DNA from: Acidobacteriota bacterium
GTDB taxonomy: Bacteria > Acidobacteriota > G020349885
NCBI GenBank assembly: GCA_020349885.1
Contig: CP070701.1
Span: 997,584-1,061,583 of the forward strand
DNA length: 64,000 bases
Direction: 5' to 3'
Under the pieces are notes generated by a model. It saw only the letters and a program-made list of their open reading frames with translations. It was not told the DNA's origin and ran no database searches. Within the stretch, counting starts at the first letter, position 1; every line of letters begins with the position of its first letter. Positions 17,912 through 26,647 of the stretch are shown piece by piece. The translations under genes were made by a program, and so were the position numbers.

Positions 17912-18286
17912 ATGCCGACACCAATCCGCGTCGTCGTGGGATCGGTAACGTTGGACGCCGAGCTTTCCGACACCCCATGCGCCAGGGCCGTCGCCGAGGC
18001 GCTTCCCATCGAAGCCTCAATCAGCACGTGGGGCGATGAATTCTATTTTAGCGTCCCCGTCCGCCAGTCCGCCGACGACACGGCGACGCTCGAGGTCAAG
18101 GTCGGCGACATCGGTTACTGGCCGCCGGGCGAGGCGCTGGCCATTTTCTTCGGTCCCACGCCCGCGAGCACGGGCGACGATCCCGTTCCGGCGAGCGAGG
18201 TGAACGTGGTGGGCCGCGTTCTCGGCGACGCGCGCTCGCTCAAAAACATCGCCCGCGAGCGCCTCATCCGCATCGAGCGGTCTTAG
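17912..18286 (+). CDS. Cyclophilin-like fold protein (TM1367-type)
   Basis: 124 residues matching the small prokaryotic cyclophilin-like fold family (DUF369/Cyclophilin_like2). Typical features are an N-terminal VVVGSVTLDAELSDTPCA, WGDEFYFSVPV, and the GDIGYWPPGEALAIFFGPTP core near residues 66-85. The biochemical role is unestablished; peptidyl-prolyl isomerase activity has not been shown for the family to my knowledge. It follows the HD-GYP gene by 18 bp and may be co-transcribed. Confidence 0.82.
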   Translation: MPTPIRVVVGSVTLDAELSDTPCARAVAEALPIEASISTWGDEFYFSVPVRQSADDTATLEVKVGDIGYWPPGEALAIFFGPTPASTGDDPVPASEVNVVGRVLGDARSLKNIARERLIRIERS

Positions 18287-18289
18287 CAT

Positions 18290-18330
18290 TAAAAGAAAAA
18301 CGCCCTGCCCCCTCCTTCCGGCGGGCGCTC
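18290..18330 (-). terminator. Probable terminator downstream of mnmE
   Basis: Minus strand after the mnmE stop: CGCCCGCC pairs imperfectly with GGCAGGGCG and is followed by TTTTTCTTTT. It lies between convergent genes. Confidence 0.5.
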
Positions 18331-18334
18331 CCTC

Positions 18335-19705
18335 TTACTTCCCGATGCAGAAGTTTCCGAACACGTAGTCGAGCACGTCCTCGGTCGTGATGACGCCCGT
18401 GAGCTCTCCCAGCGACTGGATGGCGAGGCGCACGTCGGAGGCGACGAGCTCTTCGGACATGCGGGCTTTGAGCGAGGCGCCCGCCCGCTCGACGGCCTCC
18501 CGGGCCCGCCCCACAAGATCGCGGTGGCGGGCGTTGGTCAGCAGGAGCTCGTCGCCGCGCGGCGGCTCTCCCACAAGTTTCTCCTCGAGCAGCCGTTCGA
18601 GGGCATCGAGGCCCTCGCCGGTTTTCGCGGATATCCGCGGCGCGTCCGCGAGCCGGAACTCCTCGAACGCGGCGCCTTTTTTCGACTTGGACGGGGAGGC
18701 GGGCTTCAAGTCGCACTTGTTCCAGACGGTTACATGGGAGCGGTTTCGGGTCTCTTCCAAAACAGCCGTGTCCCGCGCCGTGAGCCCGCGCGAGGAATCG
18801 AGGAGGACCAGGAGCAGGTCGGTCTCCCGAACGGCCTGCTCGCTCCGGCGGACGCCCTCCCGCTCCACGCGGCCGCGCGCCTTTCGCATGCCGGCCGTGT
18901 CGAAAAACGTCACGGCGAGTCCGCCCACGTCCACCGTCTCGCTCACCGCGTCGCGCGTCGTTCCCGGCACGTCCGTGACGATGGCGCGGTCGCGCCCCAC
19001 GAGGCGGTTGAAAAGCGTGGACTTTCCGACGTTCGGAGCGCCCACCAGCGCGACGCAGGCCCCCTCGCGCAGAAGGCGGCCCCGCTCGTAGCTCGCGTGA
19101 AGGCGCGCGAGGCGCCCGGCGAGCTCTTCCATCTCCTCCTCCACCGAGCCGAAGTCCACGTCCTCCTCCACGAAGTCCACGGCGGCGCTCAGGCGCCCGA
19201 AAACGCTGACAAGAAGGTTCCGCACCGCGCCGATCTCTCCGGAAAGTTTTCCCTCCATCTGCGCGCGCGCCGCCTGCGCGGCAAACTCGGTGCGGGCGCG
19301 GATCAAATCGTTCAGAGCCTCCGCCTGCGCGAGGTCCAGCTTGCCGTGGAGGAACGCGCGAAAAGAGAATTCCCCCGGCTCGGCGGGGCGGCCGCCGGCC
19401 TCGTAGAGGGCCTCGAGAATCCGCTCCGCAACGTAAGGGCTTCCGTGGCACGAGATTTCCACGACGTCCTCGCCCGTGAACGAGCGCGGTGCCCGGAAGT
19501 ACGTGACCAGCGCCCGGTCGAGAGATTTTCCCTTCCACCGAAGCTCGGCGAGGAAAGGTCTCTGAACGGGGAAATCGGCCGTCCCGCCCGGAGCCATGAG
19601 CCGCTCGACTAGGGAGCGCGCCTCCGCGCCGCTCACCCGCAGGACGGCCAGCGCGCCCACGCCGCGGGGCGTCGAGAGCGCCGCAATGGTGTCGCCGGTC
19701 TGCAT
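18335..19705 (-). CDS. mnmE: tRNA modification GTPase MnmE
   Basis: 456-residue GTPase that, with MnmG, installs 5-carboxymethylaminomethyl groups on wobble uridine. The start MQTGDTIAALSTPRG is the normal family N-terminus. The formyl-tetrahydrofolate-binding domain is at about 1-120. The G domain has GAPNVGKST, DVPGTTRD, DTAGM and NKCD, and the C-terminal FCIGK carries the catalytic cysteine. It starts 10 bases after the aldolase-SDR gene, so it is probably read from the mtnA operon, an odd pairing of tRNA modification with sugar metabolism. Confidence 0.95.
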   Translation of the reverse strand: MQTGDTIAALSTPRGVGALAVLRVSGAEARSLVERLMAPGGTADFPVQRPFLAELRWKGKSLDRALVTYFRAPRSFTGEDVVEISCHGSPYVAERILEALYEAGGRPAEPGEFSFRAFLHGKLDLAQAEALNDLIRARTEFAAQAARAQMEGKLSGEIGAVRNLLVSVFGRLSAAVDFVEEDVDFGSVEEEMEELAGRLARLHASYERGRLLREGACVALVGAPNVGKSTLFNRLVGRDRAIVTDVPGTTRDAVSETVDVGGLAVTFFDTAGMRKARGRVEREGVRRSEQAVRETDLLLVLLDSSRGLTARDTAVLEETRNRSHVTVWNKCDLKPASPSKSKKGAAFEEFRLADAPRISAKTGEGLDALERLLEEKLVGEPPRGDELLLTNARHRDLVGRAREAVERAGASLKARMSEELVASDVRLAIQSLGELTGVITTEDVLDYVFGNFCIGK

Positions 19706-19715
19706 GAATCGAGGC

Positions 19716-21821
19716 TCAGCGGGGCGTGGCGTCGGGAAGCCCGCCGTCCACGGGAAGCGTGGCGCCGGTCGTAGGGGTCTGCCGCGTCGCAAAGAACAGC
19801 ACGGCGTTCGCAACGTGGTCGGCCGTGATTCGCGCCTTGAGAAGATTGCGGTTGCGGTAGTGCTCCTCAAGGTCCTTTTCGTCGAGGCCTCTCGCGCGCA
19901 TGCGGTCGGGCCCCACCTCCTGCCACAGGCCGGACTTGCGGTCGCCGTCCGCGAAGACCGCGTCCGGGGCCACCATGTTCACGCGCACCCCTATGGGAGC
20001 CAGCTCGAGGCTCGCGATGCGGCCCAGCTGGTGGGCGGCGGCCTTGGTCGCGCTGTAGGCCCCGAATTTCGCGCCGGGCGCAAACACGTTCTTCGTGGAA
20101 ACCAAAATAACGTCCCCGCCGGTACCCTGAAGCTCGAAATGGCGCGCCACCTCGCGGAGCACTAGAAGTGCTCCTTCCACGTTAACCCGCTCCAGCTTGC
20201 GAAACTTTTCCACGTCCATCTCCGCGAGGGAAGCCACCGCGGCTGCCCCGGCGTTCACCACGGCGATGTCCACGCCGCCCCACGTCCGGACGACGGCCTC
20301 CACGCCCCGGGAAACCGAGGCCGGGTCCGTCACGTCGAGGGGAACGCCGATAACGCGGTCTGCGAACCCCGCCCTCAGCTCGTCCACCAGGCCGTCGAGG
20401 GCGGAGCCGGGCAAGTCAGTTGCGGCCACGTGGCACCCCTCCTTGAGAAGCCCGCGGCATATGCCGGAGCCGATGGCCCCAGCCGCACCGGTGACGAGTG
20501 CGACGTGGCCGCTAAGGGGAAGCTCTTTCTCCCGGGAAGCGAGCTTCGCGCGCTGGAACAGGTTGTACTCCATGTCGAAAAGATGCTCTTCCGGCAGTCC
20601 CCGGTAAGAACCCATCGCCGCGATGCGGCTTTTGGCCGCGAGGGTGCGGGCCGTGATGTCCGAAGCGATGGCGGCTTCGGAAGAATCCCCGCCCGCGCAC
20701 AGCGCCCCGAGTCCCGGAAGCAGTACCACGCGGGGCATGGAATCGGAGCGAGAAATTTCCTTCTTCGTCCGCTTGGCGTTCCGGGCAACGTACGCGTCGT
20801 ATTCTTTCGCGTAGCCGGCGACCGCCTCGGAGAGTTGTTTCTTAAGCGCCCCGGGATCGCCGTAGGCGGGCGCGTCGATCCAAAGGGGAAAGGCCTTCGT
20901 GAAAATCAGGTGGTCGGGCGTGAGCGGCGGAGAGAGCACGATCTCCTTGCCGCGCTCCGAGTCCACGAGGCTCAGAACCTCGCGGTCGAGGAGCGGCCGG
21001 AGGATAACGCGGCGGTAGGGCCTGTCGGGATTCTTCAACGGCCGGGCCAGAAGTCCCCGAAGGACGGGGGCCGTCTCGCCCAGCCGCTCCTGCGCCGCTT
21101 CGAGGGACGTAGAAGTCTTGAAAGAAGGCGCGGCGTGCTTCGCAAGATATTTCTCGGCCCGAGTCACAAGGGAAATCATCTTGTCGTAAGACTCCCGCGC
21201 CGTCTCCCCCCAGGTCACGATGCCGTGGTGCATCCAGACCATGCCCGCGGCCTTCGGGTTTTTCTCGAAGGCGGCCGCGGCCTTTTTGGCGAGCTCGAAG
21301 CCGGCCCGGACGTAGCCCAGCACGATCACCTCTTTCCCCAGCGCGTCCCGGAGAATTTTCTCGCCGCCGGACTGATTCGTCAGAGCAAGAATCGCGTCGG
21401 GGTGGGCGTGGTCGATGTACTTGGGAGGCAGGAAGGCATGCACCAGCGCCTCGATGGACGGCGTGGGGGACTGGAAATGGAGAAGGCGGGAGCGGAGCTC
21501 GCCGAGCATGGCGTCGTCCGACAGCTCCGGCAGGGCGCGCAGCTTCCGAAGCGGCTCGAGAGCCATTCCCGGATGATCCTCGGGCTCGGCCCGCGACATG
21601 TCGCAACCGGAAGCCTTGACGAAGACGGCGGGAACGCTCTCGCCCAGGAGGTCGGTGTGCGTGCTTTTGACCGAGGTGTTTCCCCCGCCGTGGAGCACGA
21701 GGCCTTCCTCACCGCCGAGCAGGCGGCTGGAGTAAGTTCTCAGCGCGAGGTCCGTCCCCCACCGGGCGCCGTAGCGCTCGGTGAATTCGGACGCCTCGCG
21801 TTCCGACCACTTGTTTTCCAT
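19716..21821 (-). CDS. Bifunctional class II aldolase / short-chain dehydrogenase
   Basis: 701-residue fusion. Start ATG 21821 has an AAGGGAC site; longer in-frame sequence overlaps the upstream gene. The N-terminal half (about 1-420) is a zinc class II sugar-phosphate aldolase with GGGNTSVK, HAHPDA and WMHHGIVTWG supplying the His ligands. The C-terminal half (about 455-701) is an SDR with the nucleotide motif TGAAGAIGSG, NAG, and catalytic YSATK. The architecture is that of RhaEW-type rhamnulose-phosphate aldolase/lactaldehyde dehydrogenases. Next to mtnA, a fitting reaction is cleavage of a 5-deoxy- or 5-methylthio-ribulose-1-phosphate to DHAP and an aldehyde, with the aldehyde oxidised or reduced by the SDR half. 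Confidence 0.85.
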   Translation of the reverse strand: MENKWSEREASEFTERYGARWGTDLALRTYSSRLLGGEEGLVLHGGGNTSVKSTHTDLLGESVPAVFVKASGCDMSRAEPEDHPGMALEPLRKLRALPELSDDAMLGELRSRLLHFQSPTPSIEALVHAFLPPKYIDHAHPDAILALTNQSGGEKILRDALGKEVIVLGYVRAGFELAKKAAAAFEKNPKAAGMVWMHHGIVTWGETARESYDKMISLVTRAEKYLAKHAAPSFKTSTSLEAAQERLGETAPVLRGLLARPLKNPDRPYRRVILRPLLDREVLSLVDSERGKEIVLSPPLTPDHLIFTKAFPLWIDAPAYGDPGALKKQLSEAVAGYAKEYDAYVARNAKRTKKEISRSDSMPRVVLLPGLGALCAGGDSSEAAIASDITARTLAAKSRIAAMGSYRGLPEEHLFDMEYNLFQRAKLASREKELPLSGHVALVTGAAGAIGSGICRGLLKEGCHVAATDLPGSALDGLVDELRAGFADRVIGVPLDVTDPASVSRGVEAVVRTWGGVDIAVVNAGAAAVASLAEMDVEKFRKLERVNVEGALLVLREVARHFELQGTGGDVILVSTKNVFAPGAKFGAYSATKAAAHQLGRIASLELAPIGVRVNMVAPDAVFADGDRKSGLWQEVGPDRMRARGLDEKDLEEHYRNRNLLKARITADHVANAVLFFATRQTPTTGATLPVDGGLPDATPR

Positions 21822-21835
21822 CTGTCCCTTCGGGT

Positions 21836-22738
21836 TTACCGCCCCTTCTTCTTCCCCGCCGTCTTCCGCTTCACGGTAAGGTAGAAATCGTGTGCCTTGT
21901 CGGGTTTTTCCCCTTTGTGGACGACCTTCCGCACCGCCTGGATCATGGCGGCGGGGGCCTCGGACTGGAAAATGTTCCGGCCCATGTCCACACCCAGCGC
22001 CCCTTCCTGCACCGCGGCGGAGGCGAACTTCAGGGCGTCGAGCTCCGGCACCTTCTTTCCGCCCGCGACGACGATGGGAACGGGACAGGACGCCGCGACG
22101 GTCTCGAACCCCTCGTACACGTAGTACGTCTTGACGTAGGAGGCCCCCAGCTCGGCGCACATCCGGCACGCCAGGCGCAGGTACTTCGCGTCCCGCGTCA
22201 TGTCCTTGCCGACGGCCGTGACCGCCAGAACGGGAATCCCGTTGCGGTTCCCCATGTCCACGAGGCGCGTCATGTTGCGAATCGACTGGGTCTCGTACTC
22301 GCCCCCGACGAACACCTGGACCGCGAGCGCGGCGGCGTTGAGCCGGACGGCGTCCTCGATGTCCAGGGCGAGCCGCTCGTTCGAGAGCTCCTTCAGGATG
22401 CTCGGGCCGCCGCTCGCCCTCAGGACGATCCCCTTGGTGAACGTCGGGGGGATCACGGAGCGCAGGATGCCGCGGGTCAGCATGAGCGTGTCGGCGTAGC
22501 GAAGCAGTGGGACGATCGTGACGTCGACGCGCTCAAGGCCCGTCGTGGGGCCCTGGAAATAGCCGTGGTCGACGGCCAGCATAACGGTCCTTCCGGTATC
22601 CGGGCGGAAGATCCGGGAGAGCCGGTTCTTCATCCCCCAGTCGAGGGAATTGGACCCCCGAAGGAAGAAGGGCTCGCTCTTCATTGGAACGTCCGTGTAA
22701 AAGTTCTTGGCTTCCTTTCTCGCGTCCACGTCGGCCAT
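21836..22738 (-). CDS. LsrF-like class I aldolase/thiolase
   Basis: 300-residue DeoC/FbaB-type TIM-barrel protein. It is very close in motif content to LsrF of the autoinducer-2 pathway: [46 protein letters not shown] with the Schiff-base lysine, PIVVAGGKK and [11 protein letters not shown]. LsrF transfers an acetyl group from phosphorylated AI-2 to CoA. No lsrK, lsrB or lsrACD is nearby. It lies 15 bp after mtnA and 14 bp before the aldolase-SDR gene, so a role in the same salvage route is more likely than AI-2 uptake. Confidence 0.85.
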   Translation of the reverse strand: MADVDARKEAKNFYTDVPMKSEPFFLRGSNSLDWGMKNRLSRIFRPDTGRTVMLAVDHGYFQGPTTGLERVDVTIVPLLRYADTLMLTRGILRSVIPPTFTKGIVLRASGGPSILKELSNERLALDIEDAVRLNAAALAVQVFVGGEYETQSIRNMTRLVDMGNRNGIPVLAVTAVGKDMTRDAKYLRLACRMCAELGASYVKTYYVYEGFETVAASCPVPIVVAGGKKVPELDALKFASAAVQEGALGVDMGRNIFQSEAPAAMIQAVRKVVHKGEKPDKAHDFYLTVKRKTAGKKKGR

Positions 22739-22753
22739 ACTAATTTTCTCCTT

Positions 22754-23872
22754 TCAATTAGGGCGTTGCCGGTGCTCGGGGAACAGGCTCAAGATGCCGT
22801 CCTCGCTCGCCGGGCAGACGCCTCTTTCCGTAATCAGGCCCGTGACCAGTCTCGCCGGAGTCACGTCGAAGGCGTAATTCCTCGCCGGACTGCCCTCCGG
22901 CGCCGTGCGAATTTTTACTATCTTTCCGTCGAGAGTCCCCTCGACGTGGGTGACCTCGTCCGGGTCGCGCTCCTCGATGGGAATTTCCTTGATTCCGTTC
23001 CTCGCCCGCCAGTCGATGCTCGAGGAAGGGAGCGCGACGTAAAACGGAACGCCGTTGTCGCGGGCGGCCAGCGCCGTCTTGTAGGTTCCGATCTTGTTGC
23101 AGACGTCGCCCGTGACGGTGGTGCGGTCGGTGCCGGTGATGACCAGGTCCACCAGGCCAAGCTGCATGACGTGGCCGCCGGCGTTGTCCACGATGATGTC
23201 GTGGGGCACGCCGAATTCTTTCAACTCCCAGGCGGTCAAGCCGGCGCCCTGGTTGCGGGGCCTCGTCTCCTCCACCCACACGTGAACCTTGATTCCTTTT
23301 TCCACGGCGGCGTAGACCGGGGCCGTGGCCGTGCCGCGGTCCACGAAGGCCAGCCAGCCCGCGTTGCAGTGCGTCAATATGTTAACGGGCTCGCCTTTCT
23401 TCTCGCGGCTCATCTTCTCGACGATTTCCAATCCATGCTCGCCGATCCGGCGGCAGCAGTCCACGTCCTCCCGCACAATTTCCTGGGCCGTCTCGAAGGT
23501 CGCGCTCACCTTCTCCTCGGCGGAGCGGGCGGCTCGGACGGCCTCGATCTGGCGCTCCACGGCCCGCGCAAGGTTGACGGCGGTCGGCCGGGTCGCCTTG
23601 AGCCGCTCTCCGGCCTGGAGGAAGTACTCGTCGAACGAGCCGTCGCGTGGGGCCTCCAGCGCGGCCAGGTACATGCCGTAGCCCGCCGTGACCCCGATGA
23701 GCCCCGCGCCCCGGACGGCCATTTCCTTGATGGCGGCCGCCGCCTGGTCCGCCGTCGTCAGGTCCAGGACCTCGTAGGCGTGCGGAAGCTTTCGCTGGTC
23801 GATGACCTGGACGACGCGCGAATCCCCTTCCTTCACCCAGATCGTGCGGCGACGGTCGTCACGGTTCGGCAT
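22754..23872 (-). CDS. mtnA: MtnA-type methylthioribose-1-phosphate isomerase
   Basis: 372-residue aldose-ketose isomerase of the eIF2B-like family. The catalytic cysteine is in THCNAGWLA (near 165) and the aspartate in GTDRTTVTGDV (near 248), followed by NKIGTYKTAL. MtnA converts 5-methylthioribose-1-phosphate to the ribulose-1-phosphate; close paralogues (DrdI-like) act on 5-deoxyribose-1-phosphate. ATG at 23872 with GAGGAG about 11 bases upstream. First gene of the four-gene minus-strand operon. None of the later methionine-salvage genes (mtnB, C, D) is in the window. Confidence 0.9.
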   Translation of the reverse strand: MPNRDDRRRTIWVKEGDSRVVQVIDQRKLPHAYEVLDLTTADQAAAAIKEMAVRGAGLIGVTAGYGMYLAALEAPRDGSFDEYFLQAGERLKATRPTAVNLARAVERQIEAVRAARSAEEKVSATFETAQEIVREDVDCCRRIGEHGLEIVEKMSREKKGEPVNILTHCNAGWLAFVDRGTATAPVYAAVEKGIKVHVWVEETRPRNQGAGLTAWELKEFGVPHDIIVDNAGGHVMQLGLVDLVITGTDRTTVTGDVCNKIGTYKTALAARDNGVPFYVALPSSSIDWRARNGIKEIPIEERDPDEVTHVEGTLDGKIVKIRTAPEGSPARNYAFDVTPARLVTGLITERGVCPASEDGILSLFPEHRQRPN

Positions 23873-24042
23873 AAAACGGGCGCTCCTCAGAGGAAATTTC
23901 CCGGCAGTTGCGGTCCATGGGATAACATTGTTAAAAAGAGCAGTGAGTGTTATTTTATCATAAAGGGAGATTCCTGAAAAAATCCTGCCCCGGCCGCGGG
24001 TCCAGACGCGGTTGCATGCGGGGAGAGGATGCGGGAAAATAC

Positions 24043-25377
24043 ATGGTAATGCTCAACCCCCAAGTAATAAACATCCTCTGGAACATCTTCTGGGCCGCGG
24101 TGGCGCTCGGCGTCTTGATCTTTCTCCACGAGGCGGGCCACTTCCTCGTGGCGAGGCGCACGGGCGTGGGCGTCGAGACGTTCTCTTTCGGATTCGGTCC
24201 GCGCCTTTTTGGAAAGCGCATCGGCGAGACCGATTACCGCGTAAGCCTCATTCCCCTCGGCGGCTACGTGAAGCTTCTCGGCGAGGAGCCGGATGAGGAG
24301 CTTCGCGGCTCGCCGCGCGAGTTCGGCTCGCGCACGCGATGGGAGCGCGCGAAGATTTACTTGGCCGGCCCCGGCACCAACCTCCTCCTCGCCTACGTCT
24401 TAATCGTGGTCGTCTACACGCTCGGCGTCGAGGAGCCCGCCTACCTTCAAGAGCCGCCGGTCGTCGGCTACCTCCACGAATACTCTCCGGCGCTTGAGGC
24501 CGGCCTCCAGGAAGGCGACCTCGTTCTTTCCCTGGACGGCGAAGCCGTCGCCGACTGGGATGCGCTCAAGAAAAAGATACTGCTCAATCCGGGGCGGGCA
24601 TTTCCCATTGTGTGGGAGCGGGAGGGGGCGCGATACGAAGAGACGATCCACATCGACGAGACCGACCGCTACCGCATCGGCGAGGTCGGCCTGGAGCCGG
24701 CTCTTCCCTTCCGCGTTCTCGAAACGCAGGAAGGATACGCCGCCCAAGACGCGGGCCTTCAACCGGGCGACCTTCTTTCCGCCGTGGACGGAACCCCCGT
24801 GTTCCACTACGAGCGCGGAAAAGAACTCATCTCGGCGCACGCACCGGGCGAGCCGGTCGCCCTTACCATCGAGCGGCAGGGGAAGCGCTTCGAGGTGGAC
24901 GTGGCGCTCTCCGAACGCGAGGGGAAGGGCTACCTCGGCGTTGTCCTCGAAAACCCGCCCACGACGCTTCGGCGCTACGCTTTTCCCGCCGCGCTTGCGG
25001 CGGGCGGGCGGTGGATGGGCGAGACGACGGTTTTTTTCTTTGAGGCCGTCCGAAAACTCGTGACGGGCCGCCTGTCGCTCCGCACCATGTCGGGCCCCGT
25101 GGACATTGCGAAATTCTCCGGCGCCGCCGCCCGCGCGTCGTCCGCGCACTATATCTATTTCCTCGCCTTCCTGAGCCTCAACCTCGGGATTATCAATCTC
25201 CTGCCCATTCCCCTGCTCGACGGCGGCCACCTTTTCTTCCTGCTCATCGAGGGCCTCAGGCGGCGCGACCTCAGCCTCGCGCTCAAGGAGCGCCTCACGC
25301 AGGTGGGCTTTGTGTTCTTGATAAGCCTCATGGGCGTCATCGTGATCCTGGACATTCTCAAAAATCTAGATTTTTAA
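24043..25377 (+). CDS. rseP: RseP-family site-2 intramembrane metalloprotease
   Basis: 444 residues, inner membrane. The ATG at 24043 has GGGA 6 bases upstream; longer in-frame sequence is unlikely to be coding. The zinc motif HEAGH (29-33) lies in the first helix, two PDZ domains follow (about 115-290), and the C-terminal motif PIPLLDGGHLFF (near 390) supplies the third ligand. RseP homologues cut anti-sigma factors and leftover signal peptides. It heads an operon with lptE and holA; the usual upstream neighbour dxr is not present. Confidence 0.94.
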   Translation: MVMLNPQVINILWNIFWAAVALGVLIFLHEAGHFLVARRTGVGVETFSFGFGPRLFGKRIGETDYRVSLIPLGGYVKLLGEEPDEELRGSPREFGSRTRWERAKIYLAGPGTNLLLAYVLIVVVYTLGVEEPAYLQEPPVVGYLHEYSPALEAGLQEGDLVLSLDGEAVADWDALKKKILLNPGRAFPIVWEREGARYEETIHIDETDRYRIGEVGLEPALPFRVLETQEGYAAQDAGLQPGDLLSAVDGTPVFHYERGKELISAHAPGEPVALTIERQGKRFEVDVALSEREGKGYLGVVLENPPTTLRRYAFPAALAAGGRWMGETTVFFFEAVRKLVTGRLSLRTMSGPVDIAKFSGAAARASSAHYIYFLAFLSLNLGIINLLPIPLLDGGHLFFLLIEGLRRRDLSLALKERLTQVGFVFLISLMGVIVILDILKNLDF

Positions 25378-25380
25378 GGA

Positions 25381-26121
25381 ATGCCGGAAGCCGCGAGGAA
25401 CGAAGCCGCCCCTGACATCGCCTCCGCACCGTGCGGAGAAGTCCACGCCTGGGTGCAGCGGCACGACCTTTCGCCCGACGACGTGGTGCGCCTGCTGCGC
25501 CGCCAGGACCTGACAGAAGAAATTGTCACCTCCATCGTCGACCACCACCCGTGGATTTCGCTCCACAAGGTGCAGGTCGGCGTCGTCAACAACCCGGCCA
25601 CGCCGAAGATGGTGGCGCAAAAGTACGTCTACCATCTCTACTGGCGGGAGCTGGTGGGCGTGATGTCGAACCTTCGCGTGGAGCCGGCGGTGCGCCACGC
25701 CGCAGAGAATCTCCTGGAGGAAAAGTTCGGCGACATGTCGCTCGGCGAAAAAATCGCCCTCGCCAAAATTCCCCAGCGCGGCATCGTCAAGGCCGTACGA
25801 AGGATGGACTCGGTCGATGTGCTGAAGGCGCTCCTGCGCAACCCCGCGCTGGTCGAGGAAGACGTGCTCTTCATCCTGCACTACCCGAACCTTTCGGGCC
25901 AGGTGCTCGACGCCGTCGCCCGTTCCCCCAAGTGGCGACCCCGCCCGGCCGTGTGCTACGGGCTCATCCGCCACCCCCGCACGCCGCAACCCACGGCACT
26001 TCGGCTTCTCGCATCGATGCCCCAGAAAGAGCTGCGGGAGCTCGCCTCGAATTTCCAGGTGCCCCGCCCCCTGCGCGACCGGGCGCGCAAGCTTTACATC
26101 AAGCGTAGGGCCGGGCGATGA
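25381..26121 (+). CDS. NPxTP-type helical repeat protein, function unknown
   Basis: 246 residues, 3 bp after rseP and overlapping lptE by 4 bases. No signal peptide. It contains several HEAT-like helical hairpins spaced by asparagine-proline turns: VNNPATPKMVAQK (near 63), LRNPALVEEDVLFIL (near 155) and IRHPRTPQPTALRLL (near 198). It ends in a basic helix. Similar all-helical proteins occur as uncharacterised genes in Acidobacteriota and Deltaproteobacteria. The tight spacing suggests a scaffold role tied to the envelope genes, but that is inference. Confidence 0.75.
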   Translation: MPEAARNEAAPDIASAPCGEVHAWVQRHDLSPDDVVRLLRRQDLTEEIVTSIVDHHPWISLHKVQVGVVNNPATPKMVAQKYVYHLYWRELVGVMSNLRVEPAVRHAAENLLEEKFGDMSLGEKIALAKIPQRGIVKAVRRMDSVDVLKALLRNPALVEEDVLFILHYPNLSGQVLDAVARSPKWRPRPAVCYGLIRHPRTPQPTALRLLASMPQKELRELASNFQVPRPLRDRARKLYIKRRAGR

Positions 26122-26645
26122 GGCGCCTGCGCTCCCCCGCGGCCGCGCTTGCGGCCCTGGCGCTCCTTCTCGCCCCCGGCTGCGGCTACCGGCTTGCCGG
26201 CACGGGCTCGCTTCTTCCCCCGCATGTGAAAACGGTTCACATTCCCTACTTCGAGAACGAGACCCCGCGCTTCGAGCTCGAGCAGCGCCTCACGGAGCAC
26301 GTCCAGCGCGAGTTCACCGTCCGGGCCAAGCTAGAGATCGAAAATTCCTGGAGCGAGGCCGACGCGGTGCTTGAAGGCACCATTATCGGTTTCACGGTCA
26401 TTCCCGTCGGCTTCAACGACCAGACCCAGGCCAACCGCTATCAGGTAACGATCCAGATGCGGGCCTCGCTGCTGGACAACAAAACGCACAATGCGCTGTG
26501 GGAAAGCCAGAGCTTCACTTTCCGGAGCGAGTACGAGTCCCCGGAAAGCATCACCGACTACTACAACCAGGAGATTGACGCCATCGAGGATATCGCCGCG
26601 AACTTCGCCGAGACCCTCGTCGCCACCATCACGCAGGGTTTCTGA
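26118..26645 (+). CDS. lptE: LPS-assembly lipoprotein LptE
   Basis: 175-residue outer-membrane lipoprotein that plugs the LptD barrel for LPS insertion. The signal peptide ends in the lipobox LAPG-C22, followed by the family start CGYRLAG. The body has the typical VKTVHIPYFENETPRFELE and YQVTIQM strands. It lies directly upstream of holA, the same order as in E. coli. lptD is not in the window. Confidence 0.9.
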   Translation: MRRLRSPAAALAALALLLAPGCGYRLAGTGSLLPPHVKTVHIPYFENETPRFELEQRLTEHVQREFTVRAKLEIENSWSEADAVLEGTIIGFTVIPVGFNDQTQANRYQVTIQMRASLLDNKTHNALWESQSFTFRSEYESPESITDYYNQEIDAIEDIAANFAETLVATITQGF

Positions 26646-26647
26646 GC

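Noticed and set aside
21836..22738. Autoinducer-2 uptake (lsr) system
   Set aside because: Only the LsrF-like enzyme is present. No lsrK, lsrR or transporter genes adjoin it, and the operon partners point to pentose-phosphate salvage.
20430..23977. Long plus-strand open frames opposite the mtnA operon
   Set aside because: They are antisense shadows of mtnA, the LsrF-like gene and the aldolase-SDR gene. Their composition is Arg/Gly/His-rich and no family is recognisable.
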